Positions 34,302 through 42,353 of a DNA stretch of 64,000 nucleotides are shown one piece after another. Under the pieces are notes generated by a model. That model did not search any database, was not told the DNA's origin, and saw only the letters and a program-made list of their open reading frames with translations. The DNA comes from RYN-230 sp963837515. GTDB taxonomy: Bacteria; Actinomycetota; Actinomycetes; Streptosporangiales; Streptosporangiaceae. The stretch spans positions 744,001-808,000 of the forward strand of contig CAWINT010000002.1 in the NCBI GenBank assembly GCA_963837515.1, in the 5' to 3' direction. How positions within the stretch are numbered: the first letter of the stretch is position 1; each line of letters starts with the position of its first letter. The position numbers were made by a program, and so were the translations under genes.

Positions 34302-34980
34302 TGCCGTCGGACAGGGTCAGCACCTCGTCGCAGGCCATCGCCAGCACCGCCGGATCGCGGCCGATCGCGATGACTGCGGTGTCGCGGCTGAGATCGCGGA
34401 TGCCGTCGGCCACGGTGGCCGCATCCCGGGCGGCCAGCCCGTCCAGCAGCCCGTCCACCACCAGCAGCTCCGGCTCGTGCACCGCGGCGGCGGCCAGCCG
34501 GGCGCGGCGCGCGATCACCATGGGCGCGGCTCGGAGCGGCACGTCGGCCCACGGAGTCAGTGCCAGCCGGTCGAGGATCGCGGCGGCCAGTACCTCACGG
34601 TCGTGGCCCGGCAGGTTGGCCATCCGCGCCGCCCGGCCAACCGCGCCACGTACCCGGCGTACTGGCTGGGGGCGGGCCGGGGAACGGGCGATGCCCACGT
34701 ACCGCCGCACCGCGGCGCGGCCCTGGGGAGTGGTCAGATCCTGGCCGAGTACCCGCAGCTCACCGTAGGCGGGCGGGGCCAGGCCGCCCAGCAGGTCGGC
34801 TACCGCGGACCGGGCACTCTCCCGGGCGACCGCGATGCCGATGGCCCCACGCCCGGCCACCGCCGGGTCCAGGCGGAAGCTCGCCGCGCGCAGGACCCAG
34901 GTCCAGCCATGCCGGACGCCCACCCCCGCGGCGAGCACGGGCGCCATTCCCGTGGTGCCATAGCTGGACCGCACACCCAC
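34180..34980 (-). CDS. Degenerate ABC-type ATPase-like protein
   Basis: The 266-residue protein follows the ABC ATPase plan, but the nucleotide-binding motifs are lost. At the Walker A site is GIAVARESARSAVADLLGGL without GxxxxGK[ST], the signature LSGGQ is replaced by LRAAPMVIARRARLAAAAV, and Walker B reads ELLVVDGLLDGLAARD with Gly in place of the catalytic Glu. The D-loop/H-loop region (DTAVIAIGRDPAVLAMACDEVLTLSDG) also lacks the His. It should be unable to hydrolyse ATP and may have a regulatory or structural role. GTG 34980 or ATG 34947 may be the start. No permease partner is adjacent. Confidence 0.7.
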   Translation of the reverse strand: MGVRSSYGTTGMAPVLAAGVGVRHGWTWVLRAASFRLDPAVAGRGAIGIAVARESARSAVADLLGGLAPPAYGELRVLGQDLTTPQGRAAVRRYVGIARSPARPQPVRRVRGAVGRAARMANLPGHDREVLAAAILDRLALTPWADVPLRAAPMVIARRARLAAAAVHEPELLVVDGLLDGLAARDAATVADGIRDLSRDTAVIAIGRDPAVLAMACDEVLTLSDGIIVRDLTRRRPARGLAAATPAVATAGTGRPATHCAAGRLL

Positions 34981-34993
34981 CCCCGCCGTGTTC

Positions 34994-35009
34994 TTGGGAG
35001 CGCTCCCAA
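34994..35009. promoter_or_regulatory. CebR/LacI-type operator palindrome
   Basis: TTGGGAGCGCTCCCAA is a perfect 16-bp palindrome. Its core TGGGAGCGCTCCCA is identical to the CebR box described in streptomycetes for cellobiose-responsive LacI regulators. It lies 14 bases upstream of the degenerate ABC gene and 116 bases upstream of the MarR gene. No cellulose-use gene is nearby. Confidence 0.65.
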
Positions 35010-35047
35010 CAGGAAATATAACTCATGGGTACCATATTGTCACGCTA

Positions 35048-35057
35048 GGTAATTACC
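35048..35057. promoter_or_regulatory. GGTAATTACC palindrome upstream of marR
   Basis: A 10-bp perfect palindrome about 70 bases before the MarR start, followed at once by AGTTACC. It is a plausible autoregulatory operator half-site cluster. The surrounding 35010-35060 stretch is A/T-rich relative to the genome and probably the promoter. Confidence 0.4.
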
Positions 35058-35124
35058 AGTTACCCGCCGGTCCGGCTGCGCCTCCGGCCGGTGCCTGCGG
35101 CGGGCTGCCGCCCCCGGGTACCGT

Positions 35125-35655
35125 GTGCCTGTGCCAAAGCCGCTCGGACTGCCGTTCGACCCGATTGCCCGGGCCGCCCAGACTTGGGAGCTGCGTTTCG
35201 GCCGGTCCGATGCGATGGCCGCGGTCACCTCGATCATGCGGGCCCAGCAGATCCTGCTCGCCGAGCTGGACGGCCTGCTCCGGCCGCACGAGCTCACCTT
35301 CGCCCGCTACGAGGCGCTGGTGCTGCTCGGCTTCAGCCGCCGCGGCGCGCTGCCGATGCGGGTCATCGGCGAACGGCTGATGGTGCACCCGACCAGCGCC
35401 ACCAACATCGTCAACCGGCTGGAGCACCAGGGGCTGGTCGTCCGCCGGCCGAACCCGGCCGACGGCCGGGGCAAGCTGGCAGAGATCACCGCGTCCGGCC
35501 GGGCGGTGGTGGAGCGGGCCACCCAGGACCTGATGGCGGCCGAGTTCGGCCTGGGCGGCTTCGGTGAGGCCCAGCGGGAGCAACTGTTCGGCCTGCTCCG
35601 CGGGCTGCGCGTCGAGGCCGGTGATTTCACCGGCGCCCCGGCCCCCACCGGTTAG
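35125..35655 (+). CDS. MarR-family transcriptional regulator
   Basis: A 176-residue winged-helix regulator (FGRSDAMAAVTSIMRAQQILLAELDGLLRPHELTFARYEALVLLGFSRRG, then RLMVHPTSATNIVNRLEHQGLVVRRPNPADGRGKLAEITASGR). The recognition helix is TSATNIVNRLE and the wing contains RPNPADGRGK. Start is GTG 35125 or 35131. A MarR regulator is often linked to acyl-CoA mutase genes in actinobacteria, so control of this catabolic locus is plausible. Confidence 0.9.
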   Translation: MPVPKPLGLPFDPIARAAQTWELRFGRSDAMAAVTSIMRAQQILLAELDGLLRPHELTFARYEALVLLGFSRRGALPMRVIGERLMVHPTSATNIVNRLEHQGLVVRRPNPADGRGKLAEITASGRAVVERATQDLMAAEFGLGGFGEAQREQLFGLLRGLRVEAGDFTGAPAPTG

Positions 35656-37124
35656 GGGATCGTGGATCTTTGCCAGCTCAGGCCGCCGTCGTGGGTGAAC
35701 CACACCGCGTGCAGGCCTGCGTCGGCGGGCACGGCGACTCCCTGTTCCGGGGTGGTCATGCCCACATAGCTCAGCCCGCCGGGGGGCCGGGCCCCGGCCG
35801 CCGCGATCCAGCTGGCGCCGCCGTCCCGGGATGCCTGGAGGCCGGCGGTGGTGGCCAGCACGATCGTGCCGGTGGTGGTGCCGGCCACCGAGGTGACGCT
35901 GCCCGCCGCCGGGGGGCTGCCGGATGGCTGCCAGGTCTGGCCGCCGTCCGCCGAGATATACACCCTGGTGGCCGGGGTCGCGCCGGTGCCGCGGCCCGGG
36001 CAGACCAGCACGAGGCCGTCCGCGGTGGTCGCCGCCAGCAGGGCGGCCGACGGCTGGCCGTCGGCCTGCGCGGCGCCCGGCGCGCACGGCAGCGGACCCG
36101 GGGAGCCGCCCGGGCTGGCACTGGGACTGCCAGTGGCACTGGCGCTGGCGGTCGCGCTCGCGGTGCTGGCGCTGGAGCCCGTCACGGCCGCCGCGACCGG
36201 CTGCCACGCGCCCGCGCTGCCCACCGGCCCGGTGTACAGCGCTCCTCCGGGCGCGAGCAGGTAGCCACGGGCGCTGGTGAGCACGAGAGCCGCGCTGGCC
36301 GCGCCACCGGCGCCGGACAGGATGCCCACCCCCGGCACCGGCGACCACTGATCGCTGCCCGGGGCGGCCGAGTACAGCCCAGCTGACGTGCAGCCCGCGG
36401 CCCAGGCGCGGCCGGCGCCGGTGCACCGCGCCCAGACCGCGAACACGCGCTGCCCGGCGGTCTCCAAGGTGAGCACCCGCAGCCCGCCGGTGCTGACCTG
36501 ATTCCAGTGCCGGCCGCCGTCGTGCGTCGCCCACAGCCCGGGCCCGAACGCCCACCCGTCGCTGGTGTCGTAGAAGCGCACCTGGCTGACCCCGGTCGAT
36601 CCCCGGGGGGGACCGGTCACCGGCGGTGTGACGCCATGCCAGGTCCGGCCGCCGTCGGTGGTGCCCGCCATCGAGGTGCAGATATCGGGGGATGGCGGGC
36701 CGCAGTGGCCAGGCGTGCCGGCCTGGCCGATGATGTAGCCGGTGTCAGCGCCAACGAAGGTGACGGAGGTGGCCGCGAAGTTCGGCGGTGCGGGTGGCAG
36801 GGCGCTGGGGGCGGGCGCGGCCGGCGTGGCTGACGGCGTGGCCGGCGTGACGGCGTGCCGTGGCGCGGCCCCGGCGGAGGAGGTTTCCCCGGCCGCCGCG
36901 CCCCGCTGCGCGTTCGGCCCGAGCTGCAACTGGGTGATCACCAGCCGGGGCACCGTGGCGACGACCGCCACGACCGCGGCCGCCCCGGCCGCCGCGGCGG
37001 CGGCCTTGGTCAGTTTCCGGCGCCGGGCCCGCTTCCTGATCAGCTCGAACGTGCCCGGCGGCGGCGGCAGCGGCTGCACCTGGGCGTTCATCCAGGTGTC
37101 CAGCTCGTCGTGCGGATCAGTCAT
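35652..37124 (-). CDS. Membrane-anchored beta-propeller (BNR-like) protein, putative sigma-factor partner
   Basis: The 490-residue protein has a cytoplasmic N-terminus (MTDPHDELDTWMNAQVQPLPPPPGTFELIRKRARRRKL), one membrane helix (AAAAAAGAAAVVAVVATVPRLVI), a Pro/Ala linker and an extracellular domain with several Asp-box-like repeats (TTDGGRTWHG, THDGGRHWNQ, SADGGQTWQPSG, SRDGGASWIA, THDGGLSWQ). This suggests a sialidase/YCF48-type propeller. It overlaps the ECF sigma gene by 8 bases and follows it, so it may act as anti-sigma or signal sensor. The N-terminus lacks the zinc HxxxCxxC anti-sigma motif. Confidence 0.75.
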   Translation of the reverse strand: MTDPHDELDTWMNAQVQPLPPPPGTFELIRKRARRRKLTKAAAAAAGAAAVVAVVATVPRLVITQLQLGPNAQRGAAAGETSSAGAAPRHAVTPATPSATPAAPAPSALPPAPPNFAATSVTFVGADTGYIIGQAGTPGHCGPPSPDICTSMAGTTDGGRTWHGVTPPVTGPPRGSTGVSQVRFYDTSDGWAFGPGLWATHDGGRHWNQVSTGGLRVLTLETAGQRVFAVWARCTGAGRAWAAGCTSAGLYSAAPGSDQWSPVPGVGILSGAGGAASAALVLTSARGYLLAPGGALYTGPVGSAGAWQPVAAAVTGSSASTASATASASATGSPSASPGGSPGPLPCAPGAAQADGQPSAALLAATTADGLVLVCPGRGTGATPATRVYISADGGQTWQPSGSPPAAGSVTSVAGTTTGTIVLATTAGLQASRDGGASWIAAAGARPPGGLSYVGMTTPEQGVAVPADAGLHAVWFTHDGGLSWQRSTIP

Positions 37125-37611
37125 GGTCGTCCCCGAGTGCGGCCCGCAGCCGCGCCCGCGCCTGGAACAGGTCGGCTTTGATCGTGCCCTCCGGGCGGCC
37201 CAGCAGCACGGCGACGTCCCGGACCGGGAAACCGGCGTAGTAGTGCAGCAGGAAGGGGCTGCGCAGCCGGTCCGGCAGGCCCTGCAGCAGCTCTCGCACG
37301 TGCACGTCCTGCGCGGGCTGGTAGCTGGGGTCGGCCGGGGCGCCGGCCCCGACGGCGCGCAGCGCGCGCCGCTCCCGGCCGGTCTTGCGCCAGTGGTCGC
37401 GGACGAGGTTGGTGGCGATCATGTACAGGTAGCTCTGCGGGTTGTCCAGGCTGGACCAGCGGCCCAGCAGCCGGGTGAACGCTTCCGCGGCGATCTCATG
37501 CGCCGTGTCATCGTCATCCACCAGCCGGCGGACCCAGCCCGCCAGCCGGGGATAGCAGGCAGTGAATAGCTCCTCCACCGCGGCGCGGTCGCTGGTGCGC
37601 AACCTGTCCAC
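37117..37611 (-). CDS. ECF-type RNA polymerase sigma factor
   Basis: The roughly 164-residue sigma-70 family protein has region 2 (AVEELFTACYPRLAGWVRRLVDDDDTAHEIAAEAFTRLLGRW ... SYLYMIATNLVRDHWRK) and region 4 (GLPDRLRSPFLLHYYAGFPVRDVAVLLGRPEGTIKADLFQARARLRAAL). The start GTG 37611 follows GGGAG. The frame extends to GTG 37719, but those residues are not typical. It overlaps the downstream beta-propeller gene by 8 bases, the arrangement of ECF sigma factors and their cognate regulators. It likely answers an extracellular signal. Confidence 0.88.
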   Translation of the reverse strand: MDRLRTSDRAAVEELFTACYPRLAGWVRRLVDDDDTAHEIAAEAFTRLLGRWSSLDNPQSYLYMIATNLVRDHWRKTGRERRALRAVGAGAPADPSYQPAQDVHVRELLQGLPDRLRSPFLLHYYAGFPVRDVAVLLGRPEGTIKADLFQARARLRAALGDDHD

Positions 37612-37911
37612 GCAGCTCCCTCGGCTGGCGGTACCCGCCGCCACGCTCCACGGGCCGGTCAGGGTGATCGCGTCGCCCGCGGCCACGGCCCCGCGCGCGT
37701 CCACCGCTAGCGTCTGCACAGATTTACCACACCTTCGTCCAGCGGAGCGACCGTCGGCGCACAGGCGCGCCCCCGCGAAGCCTGTGCCTCCCTTGAGACG
37801 GCCCTGGGGTGTGACCGGTTGGGCCTGCCGGGATATTTCCTGACCGCGCCCGCGGTCACCGCGGGCGCGGTCACCGCGCCGGACGGGCCACCACGGGTGC
37901 TGGCCGGGCGG

Positions 37912-38844
37912 TCAGCCTGGAGTGGCCGCGGCCAGTTCAGCGACCTGGCGGACTTCGGCGGCGATGGCCGGCCAGAGCGCCGCGGGCAGGTCGTGGCCGA
38001 CCCCGGGGAAGATCACCAGCCGGGCGCCCGGGACGGCCCCGGCGGTGGCGCGGGCGGCGCTGACCCGCAGGATAGGGTCCCGGTCGCCGTGCAGCACGAG
38101 CAGCGGCTGGCGCAGCTCGCGCAGCCGCGGGCCGTGCCACGGGGCGCCGACCTGCCGGCTCTGCGCCTTCGTGTCCCGGGGGCCGCTGTCCACCTCGCGC
38201 TCGATCCATTCCCGGGCGGCGTGCTCGTCGAACGGGTAGGCGGGGGAGGCGAGCGCGCGGGCCAGCAGCAGTGCGAACTGGGCGTCACCAGCTGGGCCCT
38301 CGGGAACCTTGGCCCGGGCCAGCCGGGCCAGCAGGCCGAAGCGCACGAAGCGCGCTCCCTTGATGCCGGGCGCGTCGCTGGGCATGGCCATGGCCGAGGT
38401 GACGGACAGTACCCGGTCCGGGTGGCGGAGCGCGATGCGCTGGGCGATCACCCCGCCGAGCGAGGCGCCGAAAACGTGCGCCCGCGGCCAGCCGAGCGCG
38501 TCCAGCACGGCGATGGCGTCGTCGGTCATGTCCTCGGCGGAGTAGCCGTTCCGCTTGCGGGCCAGCGCGAGGAACGGGTTGTGGCCGGCGGTGTCTGGCA
38601 TCCGGGTGGACTCCCCGGCGTCCCGCTGGTCGTACCGGGCCACCGCAAAACCATGGCCGGCGAACGCCCGGCCCAGCCCGGCCGGCCACCAGAAGCGGGA
38701 CACGGCCAGGCCCATGACGAGGAGGAGCGGGTCTCCCTCCGCCCCGGCCAGCCGGTCGTAGGCGATCCGCACCTCGCCGTTGTACGTGTACCGCGTCGGA
38801 GTCCAGGTGCGGGCCCACTGGTCCGGCCCGGCACTGTCCGCCAT
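37912..38844 (-). CDS. Alpha/beta hydrolase (epoxide hydrolase/esterase-like)
   Basis: A 310-residue alpha/beta hydrolase with the nucleophile elbow GASLGG, Asp in LVLHGDRDPILR and His in FPGVGHDLP, together a full catalytic triad. The cap region lies between. It resembles the TesC/3-oxoadipate enol-lactonase-like hydrolases. It is divergent from the TetR gene, which may control it. Substrate is unknown. Confidence 0.86.
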   Translation of the reverse strand: MADSAGPDQWARTWTPTRYTYNGEVRIAYDRLAGAEGDPLLLVMGLAVSRFWWPAGLGRAFAGHGFAVARYDQRDAGESTRMPDTAGHNPFLALARKRNGYSAEDMTDDAIAVLDALGWPRAHVFGASLGGVIAQRIALRHPDRVLSVTSAMAMPSDAPGIKGARFVRFGLLARLARAKVPEGPAGDAQFALLLARALASPAYPFDEHAAREWIEREVDSGPRDTKAQSRQVGAPWHGPRLRELRQPLLVLHGDRDPILRVSAARATAGAVPGARLVIFPGVGHDLPAALWPAIAAEVRQVAELAAATPG

Positions 38845-38918
38845 GTCTGCTCCTCGCTGGCTCGCCGGCCATTACTGCGATCATTGTTCGCTATTGAGCA
38901 GCCTAGATCACTGAGTAC

Positions 38919-38942
38919 GCTGTTCGCAAATGACCGAACAGC
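38919..38942. promoter_or_regulatory. Inverted repeat over the TetR start codon
   Basis: GCTGTTCG (38919-38926) and CGAACAGC (38935-38942) are exact reverse complements with an 8-base spacer, and the TetR ATG (38930) lies inside the spacer. A related TTGTTCGC lies upstream. This is a likely autorepression site of the divergent TetR regulator. Confidence 0.5.
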
Positions 38943-39697
38943 AGCTGCCCCGCAGCCAGAGCATCTGGACCCGCCCAGAGCGCGCGGCCCGCGGGCCCGC
39001 CCCGGAGCACAGCCGGGCCGAGATCGCCTCGGCCGGGATCGCGCTGGCCGACGCGCAGGGCCTGCGCGCGGTGACCATGCGCTCCGTGGCGGCGGCCATC
39101 GGGGCCGCCCCCGCCTCGCTGTACCGCTACGTGGCCACCCGGGACGAGCTGATCGAGCTCATGGCCGACCAGGCGTACGGCGAACTGCGGTACCAGCCGC
39201 CGCCGGGCACCGGCCCGGTCGGCGACCTGCTGGAGCTGGCCGAACAGAGCCGGGCCGGCTATCACCGGCATCCGTGGCTGCTCGACGTCCCGGCCACCGG
39301 GACCCTGCCTGGGCCTAACGCCATTGCCTTCATCGAGTACGCCCTGGCCGCGATGGCGGCCGTGGACCTGCCCGGGCCCGCCAAACTGGAGACGGTTGGG
39401 CTGATCTCCGGCGCGGTGCGGACGTTCGCGCAGGCCGAGCTTGGCCAGCGGGCGGGCGGGCCGGGCATCGCGGCGTGGCAGCGCTCGCTGGCCGGTTACC
39501 TGCTGGGGATCGCGGCGGCCGGGCACTACCCGTACCTGGCGGCGGCGCTCGCCGACCAGCCCGCCGCCGGCGCGGCCACCCCGGCTGAACCGGTGTTCCG
39601 GCGGGCGATGACCCGGATTCTGGCCGGCCTGCTCCCGCTCGCCGCCGCGGCCCCGCCCGCGGGGCCGCCGGGACAGGCCGACCGCGCCCCCGGCTGA
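38930..39697 (+). CDS. TetR-family transcriptional regulator
   Basis: A 255-residue regulator with an N-terminal TetR HTH (SRAEIASAGIALADAQGLRAVTMRSVAAAIGAAPASLYRYVATRDELIELMADQA). The C-terminal ligand-binding domain is of the TetR_C type with GYHRHPWLLDVPATGTLPGPNAIAF. The start ATG 38930 lies within an inverted repeat, as in self-repressing TetR genes. It is divergent from the hydrolase at 38844, which it probably controls. Confidence 0.88.
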   Translation: MTEQQLPRSQSIWTRPERAARGPAPEHSRAEIASAGIALADAQGLRAVTMRSVAAAIGAAPASLYRYVATRDELIELMADQAYGELRYQPPPGTGPVGDLLELAEQSRAGYHRHPWLLDVPATGTLPGPNAIAFIEYALAAMAAVDLPGPAKLETVGLISGAVRTFAQAELGQRAGGPGIAAWQRSLAGYLLGIAAAGHYPYLAAALADQPAAGAATPAEPVFRRAMTRILAGLLPLAAAAPPAGPPGQADRAPG

Positions 39698-39796
39698 TGC
39701 CGTGCCCTCACGGCGTGGCAGCGGCGCCCCGGCCGATGGCCCGCACGAGTGGCTGACCTGCCGCTGGCCAGGCAACGCCGGGGCGGCTCGCGCGGA

Positions 39797-39818
39797 GATA
39801 GTTGGACGTCCTACTATC
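39797..39818. promoter_or_regulatory. 22-bp imperfect palindrome upstream of icmA
   Basis: Read outward, GATAGT at 39797-39802 pairs with ACTATC at 39813-39818. The inner core GGACGTCC (39804-39811) is itself a perfect palindrome, and only the T at 39803 and T at 39812 mismatch. It lies 30 bases before the start codon of the mutase gene, so it is a strong operator candidate for the MarR, TetR or an unlinked regulator. Confidence 0.6.
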
Positions 39819-39848
39819 GATGCGTGGGTCATGTCGGGAGGTGCGGTC

Positions 39849-41546
39849 ATGGATGACACGCAGGCCGGGTGGCGGCTGGCCGGCGACCGGGCGGCGGGCC
39901 GGGAACGCTGGCAGCACCGGTTCGCGCAGGCGCGGGTCCGGGACGCTGACTTCAGCACGCTGTCCGGGCTGGAGCTGGACCCGGTCTACGGGCCGCCCCC
40001 GGGCTCAGCCGTGCCGGGATTTGACCGCATCGGCTGGCCAGGGGAGTACCCGTTCACCCGTGGCCTGTACCCGGCCGGGTACCGCGGCCGGCCCTGGACG
40101 ATCCGGCAGTTCTCCGGGTTCGGTAACGCCCGGCAGACCAACGAGCGGTACAAGATGCTGCTCGGCGCGGGCGGCACCGGGCTGTCGGTCGCCTTCGACA
40201 TGCCCACGCTGATGGGCCGGGACTCTGACGACCCGCGGTCGCGCGGCGAGGTCGGCCACTGCGGGGTGGCCATCGATTCCGCGGCGGACATGGACGTGCT
40301 GTTCGGTGGCATCCCGCTGGCCGACGTCACCACGTCGATGACGATCAGCGGCCCCGCGGTCCCGGTGTTCTGCATGTACCTGGCGGCGGCCGAGCGCCAG
40401 GGTGCCGGCCTCGGCCAGCTGGACGGCACGCTGCAAACGGACATCTTCAAGGAGTACATCGCCCAGAAGGAGTGGCTGTTCCCGCCTGAACCGCATCTGC
40501 GGCTGATCGGCGACCTGATGGAGTACTGCGCCCGGGAGATCCCGGCCTATAAGCCGCTCTCGGTGTCCGGGTATCACATCCGGGAAGCAGGCGCCACGGC
40601 CGCCCAGGAACTGGCGTTCACCCTGGCCGACGGGTTCGGGTACGTGGAGCTCGGGCTGTCCCGGGGGCTGGACATCGACGTGTTCGCGCCCGGGCTGTCG
40701 TTCTTCTTCGACGCGCACATCGACTTCTTCGAGGAGATCGCCAAGTTCCGCGCGGCGCGGCGGATCTGGGCCCGGTGGCTGTGCGACCACTACGGGGCAA
40801 CGTCGCCGCGGGCCCAGTGGCTGCGCTTCCACACCCAGACCGCCGGCGTGTCGCTGACCGCCCAGCAGCCGGACAACAACGTGGTCCGGACGGCCATCGA
40901 GGCCCTCGCCGCCGTGCTCGGCGGGACGAACTCGCTGCACACCAACGCGCTGGACGAGGTGCTCGCGCTGCCCAGCGAGCGGGCCGCCGAAATCGCACTG
41001 CGCACCCAGCAGGTGATCATGGAGGAAACCGGCGTGGCCAACGTGGCCGACCCGCTGGGCGGCTCCTGGTACCTGGAGGCGCTGACCGACCGGCTGGAGG
41101 ACGAAGCCGAACAGGTCTTCGCGCGGATCCAGTCGATGAGCCCGGACGGCACGATGACCGGCGGCATTCTGCGCGGCATCGAGAGCGGCTGGTTCTCCGC
41201 GGAGATCGCCGAGTCCGCCTTCGTCTACCAGCAGAAGCTGGAGAAGGGCGAGAAGAAGGTCGTCGGGGTCAACTGCCACACCGGGACGGTCGGCAAGCCG
41301 GTGGAGATCCTCCGGGTCAGTCACGAGGTGGAGCGGGACCAGGCCACTGAGCTGGCCCGCCGCCGCACGGCCCGCGACCAGGCGGCGGTGGACGCCGCGC
41401 TGGCCGCGATGCTGGCGGCCGCCCGGTCCGGCGCGAACATGATCCCGCCGATGCTGGACGCCGCCCGCGCCGAGGCCACCCTGGGCGAGATCTGCGGCGC
41501 GCTGCGCCAGGAGTGGGGCGACTACTCCGAGCCCCCGGCCTTCTGA
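39849..41546 (+). CDS. icmA: Acyl-CoA mutase large subunit, isobutyryl-CoA mutase (IcmA) type
   Basis: This adenosylcobalamin-dependent radical enzyme exchanges a hydrogen with the acyl-CoA group; the large subunit binds CoA and the small subunit IcmB binds B12. The 565-residue length is that of IcmA rather than the over 700 residues of MutB. The substrate-determining residues are Phe88 (TIRQFSGFG) and Gln206 (IAQKEWLFPPEP), the counterparts of Phe80 and Gln198 of Streptomyces IcmA; methylmalonyl-CoA mutase has Tyr and Arg there. The start ATG 39849 has GGAGG 8 bases upstream. The B12-binding small subunit is not in this window. Confidence 0.88.
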   Translation: MDDTQAGWRLAGDRAAGRERWQHRFAQARVRDADFSTLSGLELDPVYGPPPGSAVPGFDRIGWPGEYPFTRGLYPAGYRGRPWTIRQFSGFGNARQTNERYKMLLGAGGTGLSVAFDMPTLMGRDSDDPRSRGEVGHCGVAIDSAADMDVLFGGIPLADVTTSMTISGPAVPVFCMYLAAAERQGAGLGQLDGTLQTDIFKEYIAQKEWLFPPEPHLRLIGDLMEYCAREIPAYKPLSVSGYHIREAGATAAQELAFTLADGFGYVELGLSRGLDIDVFAPGLSFFFDAHIDFFEEIAKFRAARRIWARWLCDHYGATSPRAQWLRFHTQTAGVSLTAQQPDNNVVRTAIEALAAVLGGTNSLHTNALDEVLALPSERAAEIALRTQQVIMEETGVANVADPLGGSWYLEALTDRLEDEAEQVFARIQSMSPDGTMTGGILRGIESGWFSAEIAESAFVYQQKLEKGEKKVVGVNCHTGTVGKPVEILRVSHEVERDQATELARRRTARDQAAVDAALAAMLAAARSGANMIPPMLDAARAEATLGEICGALRQEWGDYSEPPAF

Positions 41547-41571
41547 CCGCCACCGGCCAGCCCGCGTCCTC

Positions 41572-41964
41572 TCAGGCCGGGCTGGCCGTCGGCAGCCCGG
41601 CCTGACCGGCCGCTTCGAGCAGGCGCTTGTCGTAAGTGACAAATGCGGTCAGCTGCTCGCGGATGGTCAGGGCGGAGGCCATCTGAATAGCGTCGAACGA
41701 GCTCAGCCAAGGAGGTCTGACGGCAGCCGCCCGCCGGAGCACTTCATCGGTCAGTTCGATCTCCGCGATGCGCTTAGTAACCAGGTATCCCTCGGGCAGC
41801 GCGGTGGGTGCGGCCCGCCAGATGACCCGGACCACCTCCACCCGGGTCAGCTCACTGGACACCCGGACCAGATCCGGATGCTCACCGAGCCAGTCCCGTA
41901 GCCCGGCCGATTCGGCCTCGGTGATGGCCAGCTTCACCAGGGCTGAGGAGTCGAGGTATATCAA
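41572..41964 (-). CDS. vapC: PIN-domain ribonuclease toxin VapC
   Basis: A 130-residue PIN-domain protein (MIYLDSSALVKLAITEAES) with acidic residues of the active site: Asp5, Glu43 region in SSELTRVEVV and Asp in LSSFDAIQMASAL and TYDKRL. VapC toxins cleave RNA, often tRNA or 23S rRNA, when the antitoxin is degraded. It overlaps the upstream antitoxin gene by four bases (ATGA), typical of toxin-antitoxin pairs. Confidence 0.88.
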   Translation of the reverse strand: MIYLDSSALVKLAITEAESAGLRDWLGEHPDLVRVSSELTRVEVVRVIWRAAPTALPEGYLVTKRIAEIELTDEVLRRAAAVRPPWLSSFDAIQMASALTIREQLTAFVTYDKRLLEAAGQAGLPTASPA

Positions 41965-42302
41965 TACCGCTCCTCCTCCCGCATCTGGAGCAGGATCTCG
42001 GACGCGGTCGGCTCGCCGTCGGGCACCGGCGGGGCTGGCTCGACGTCCAGCAGGCTTCCGGGGTCTTCGGCCACTTCGATGATCCCGGCGGCAACCAGCC
42101 GCTCCAGCGGGCTCTCGGCGTCCCCGGCGGGGACGAGACGGGCAACCAGGCGCCCGCGGTTGGTGATGTCCACGGTCTGTCCCTTCTCCGCCAGGTCCAC
42201 GTAGACACTGGCGTGCTGGCGAAGCTCACGGATGCCGATGCGCTGTGCCGCCCGCGGCGCGGTTGCCGGACGCGTCGCGGGCTTACCGGACGTATCACTC
42301 AT
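41961..42302 (-). CDS. vapB: Phd/YefM-type antitoxin partner of VapC
   Basis: The 113-residue protein has an N-terminal Phd/YefM-like DNA-binding part (RIGIRELRQHASVYVDLAEKGQTVDITNRGRLVARLVPAG) and an acidic C-terminal tail (DVEPAPPVPDGEPTASEILLQMREEERY) that should wrap and inhibit VapC. It precedes vapC with a 4-base overlap. A GTAGCAC-5-GTGCTAC inverted repeat just upstream of the start is a candidate site for autorepression by the complex. Confidence 0.86.
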   Translation of the reverse strand: MSDTSGKPATRPATAPRAAQRIGIRELRQHASVYVDLAEKGQTVDITNRGRLVARLVPAGDAESPLERLVAAGIIEVAEDPGSLLDVEPAPPVPDGEPTASEILLQMREEERY

Positions 42303-42311
42303 GTGAATAAC

Positions 42312-42330
42312 GTAGCACTCCGTGTGCTAC
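42312..42330. promoter_or_regulatory. Inverted repeat in the vapBC promoter
   Basis: GTAGCAC (42312-42318) and GTGCTAC (42324-42330) with a 5-base spacer lie 10 bases upstream of the antitoxin start on the minus strand. Toxin-antitoxin operons of this kind are usually repressed at such sites. Confidence 0.55.
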
Positions 42331-42353
42331 CTGGCGAACGGTTATCCGCTGGC

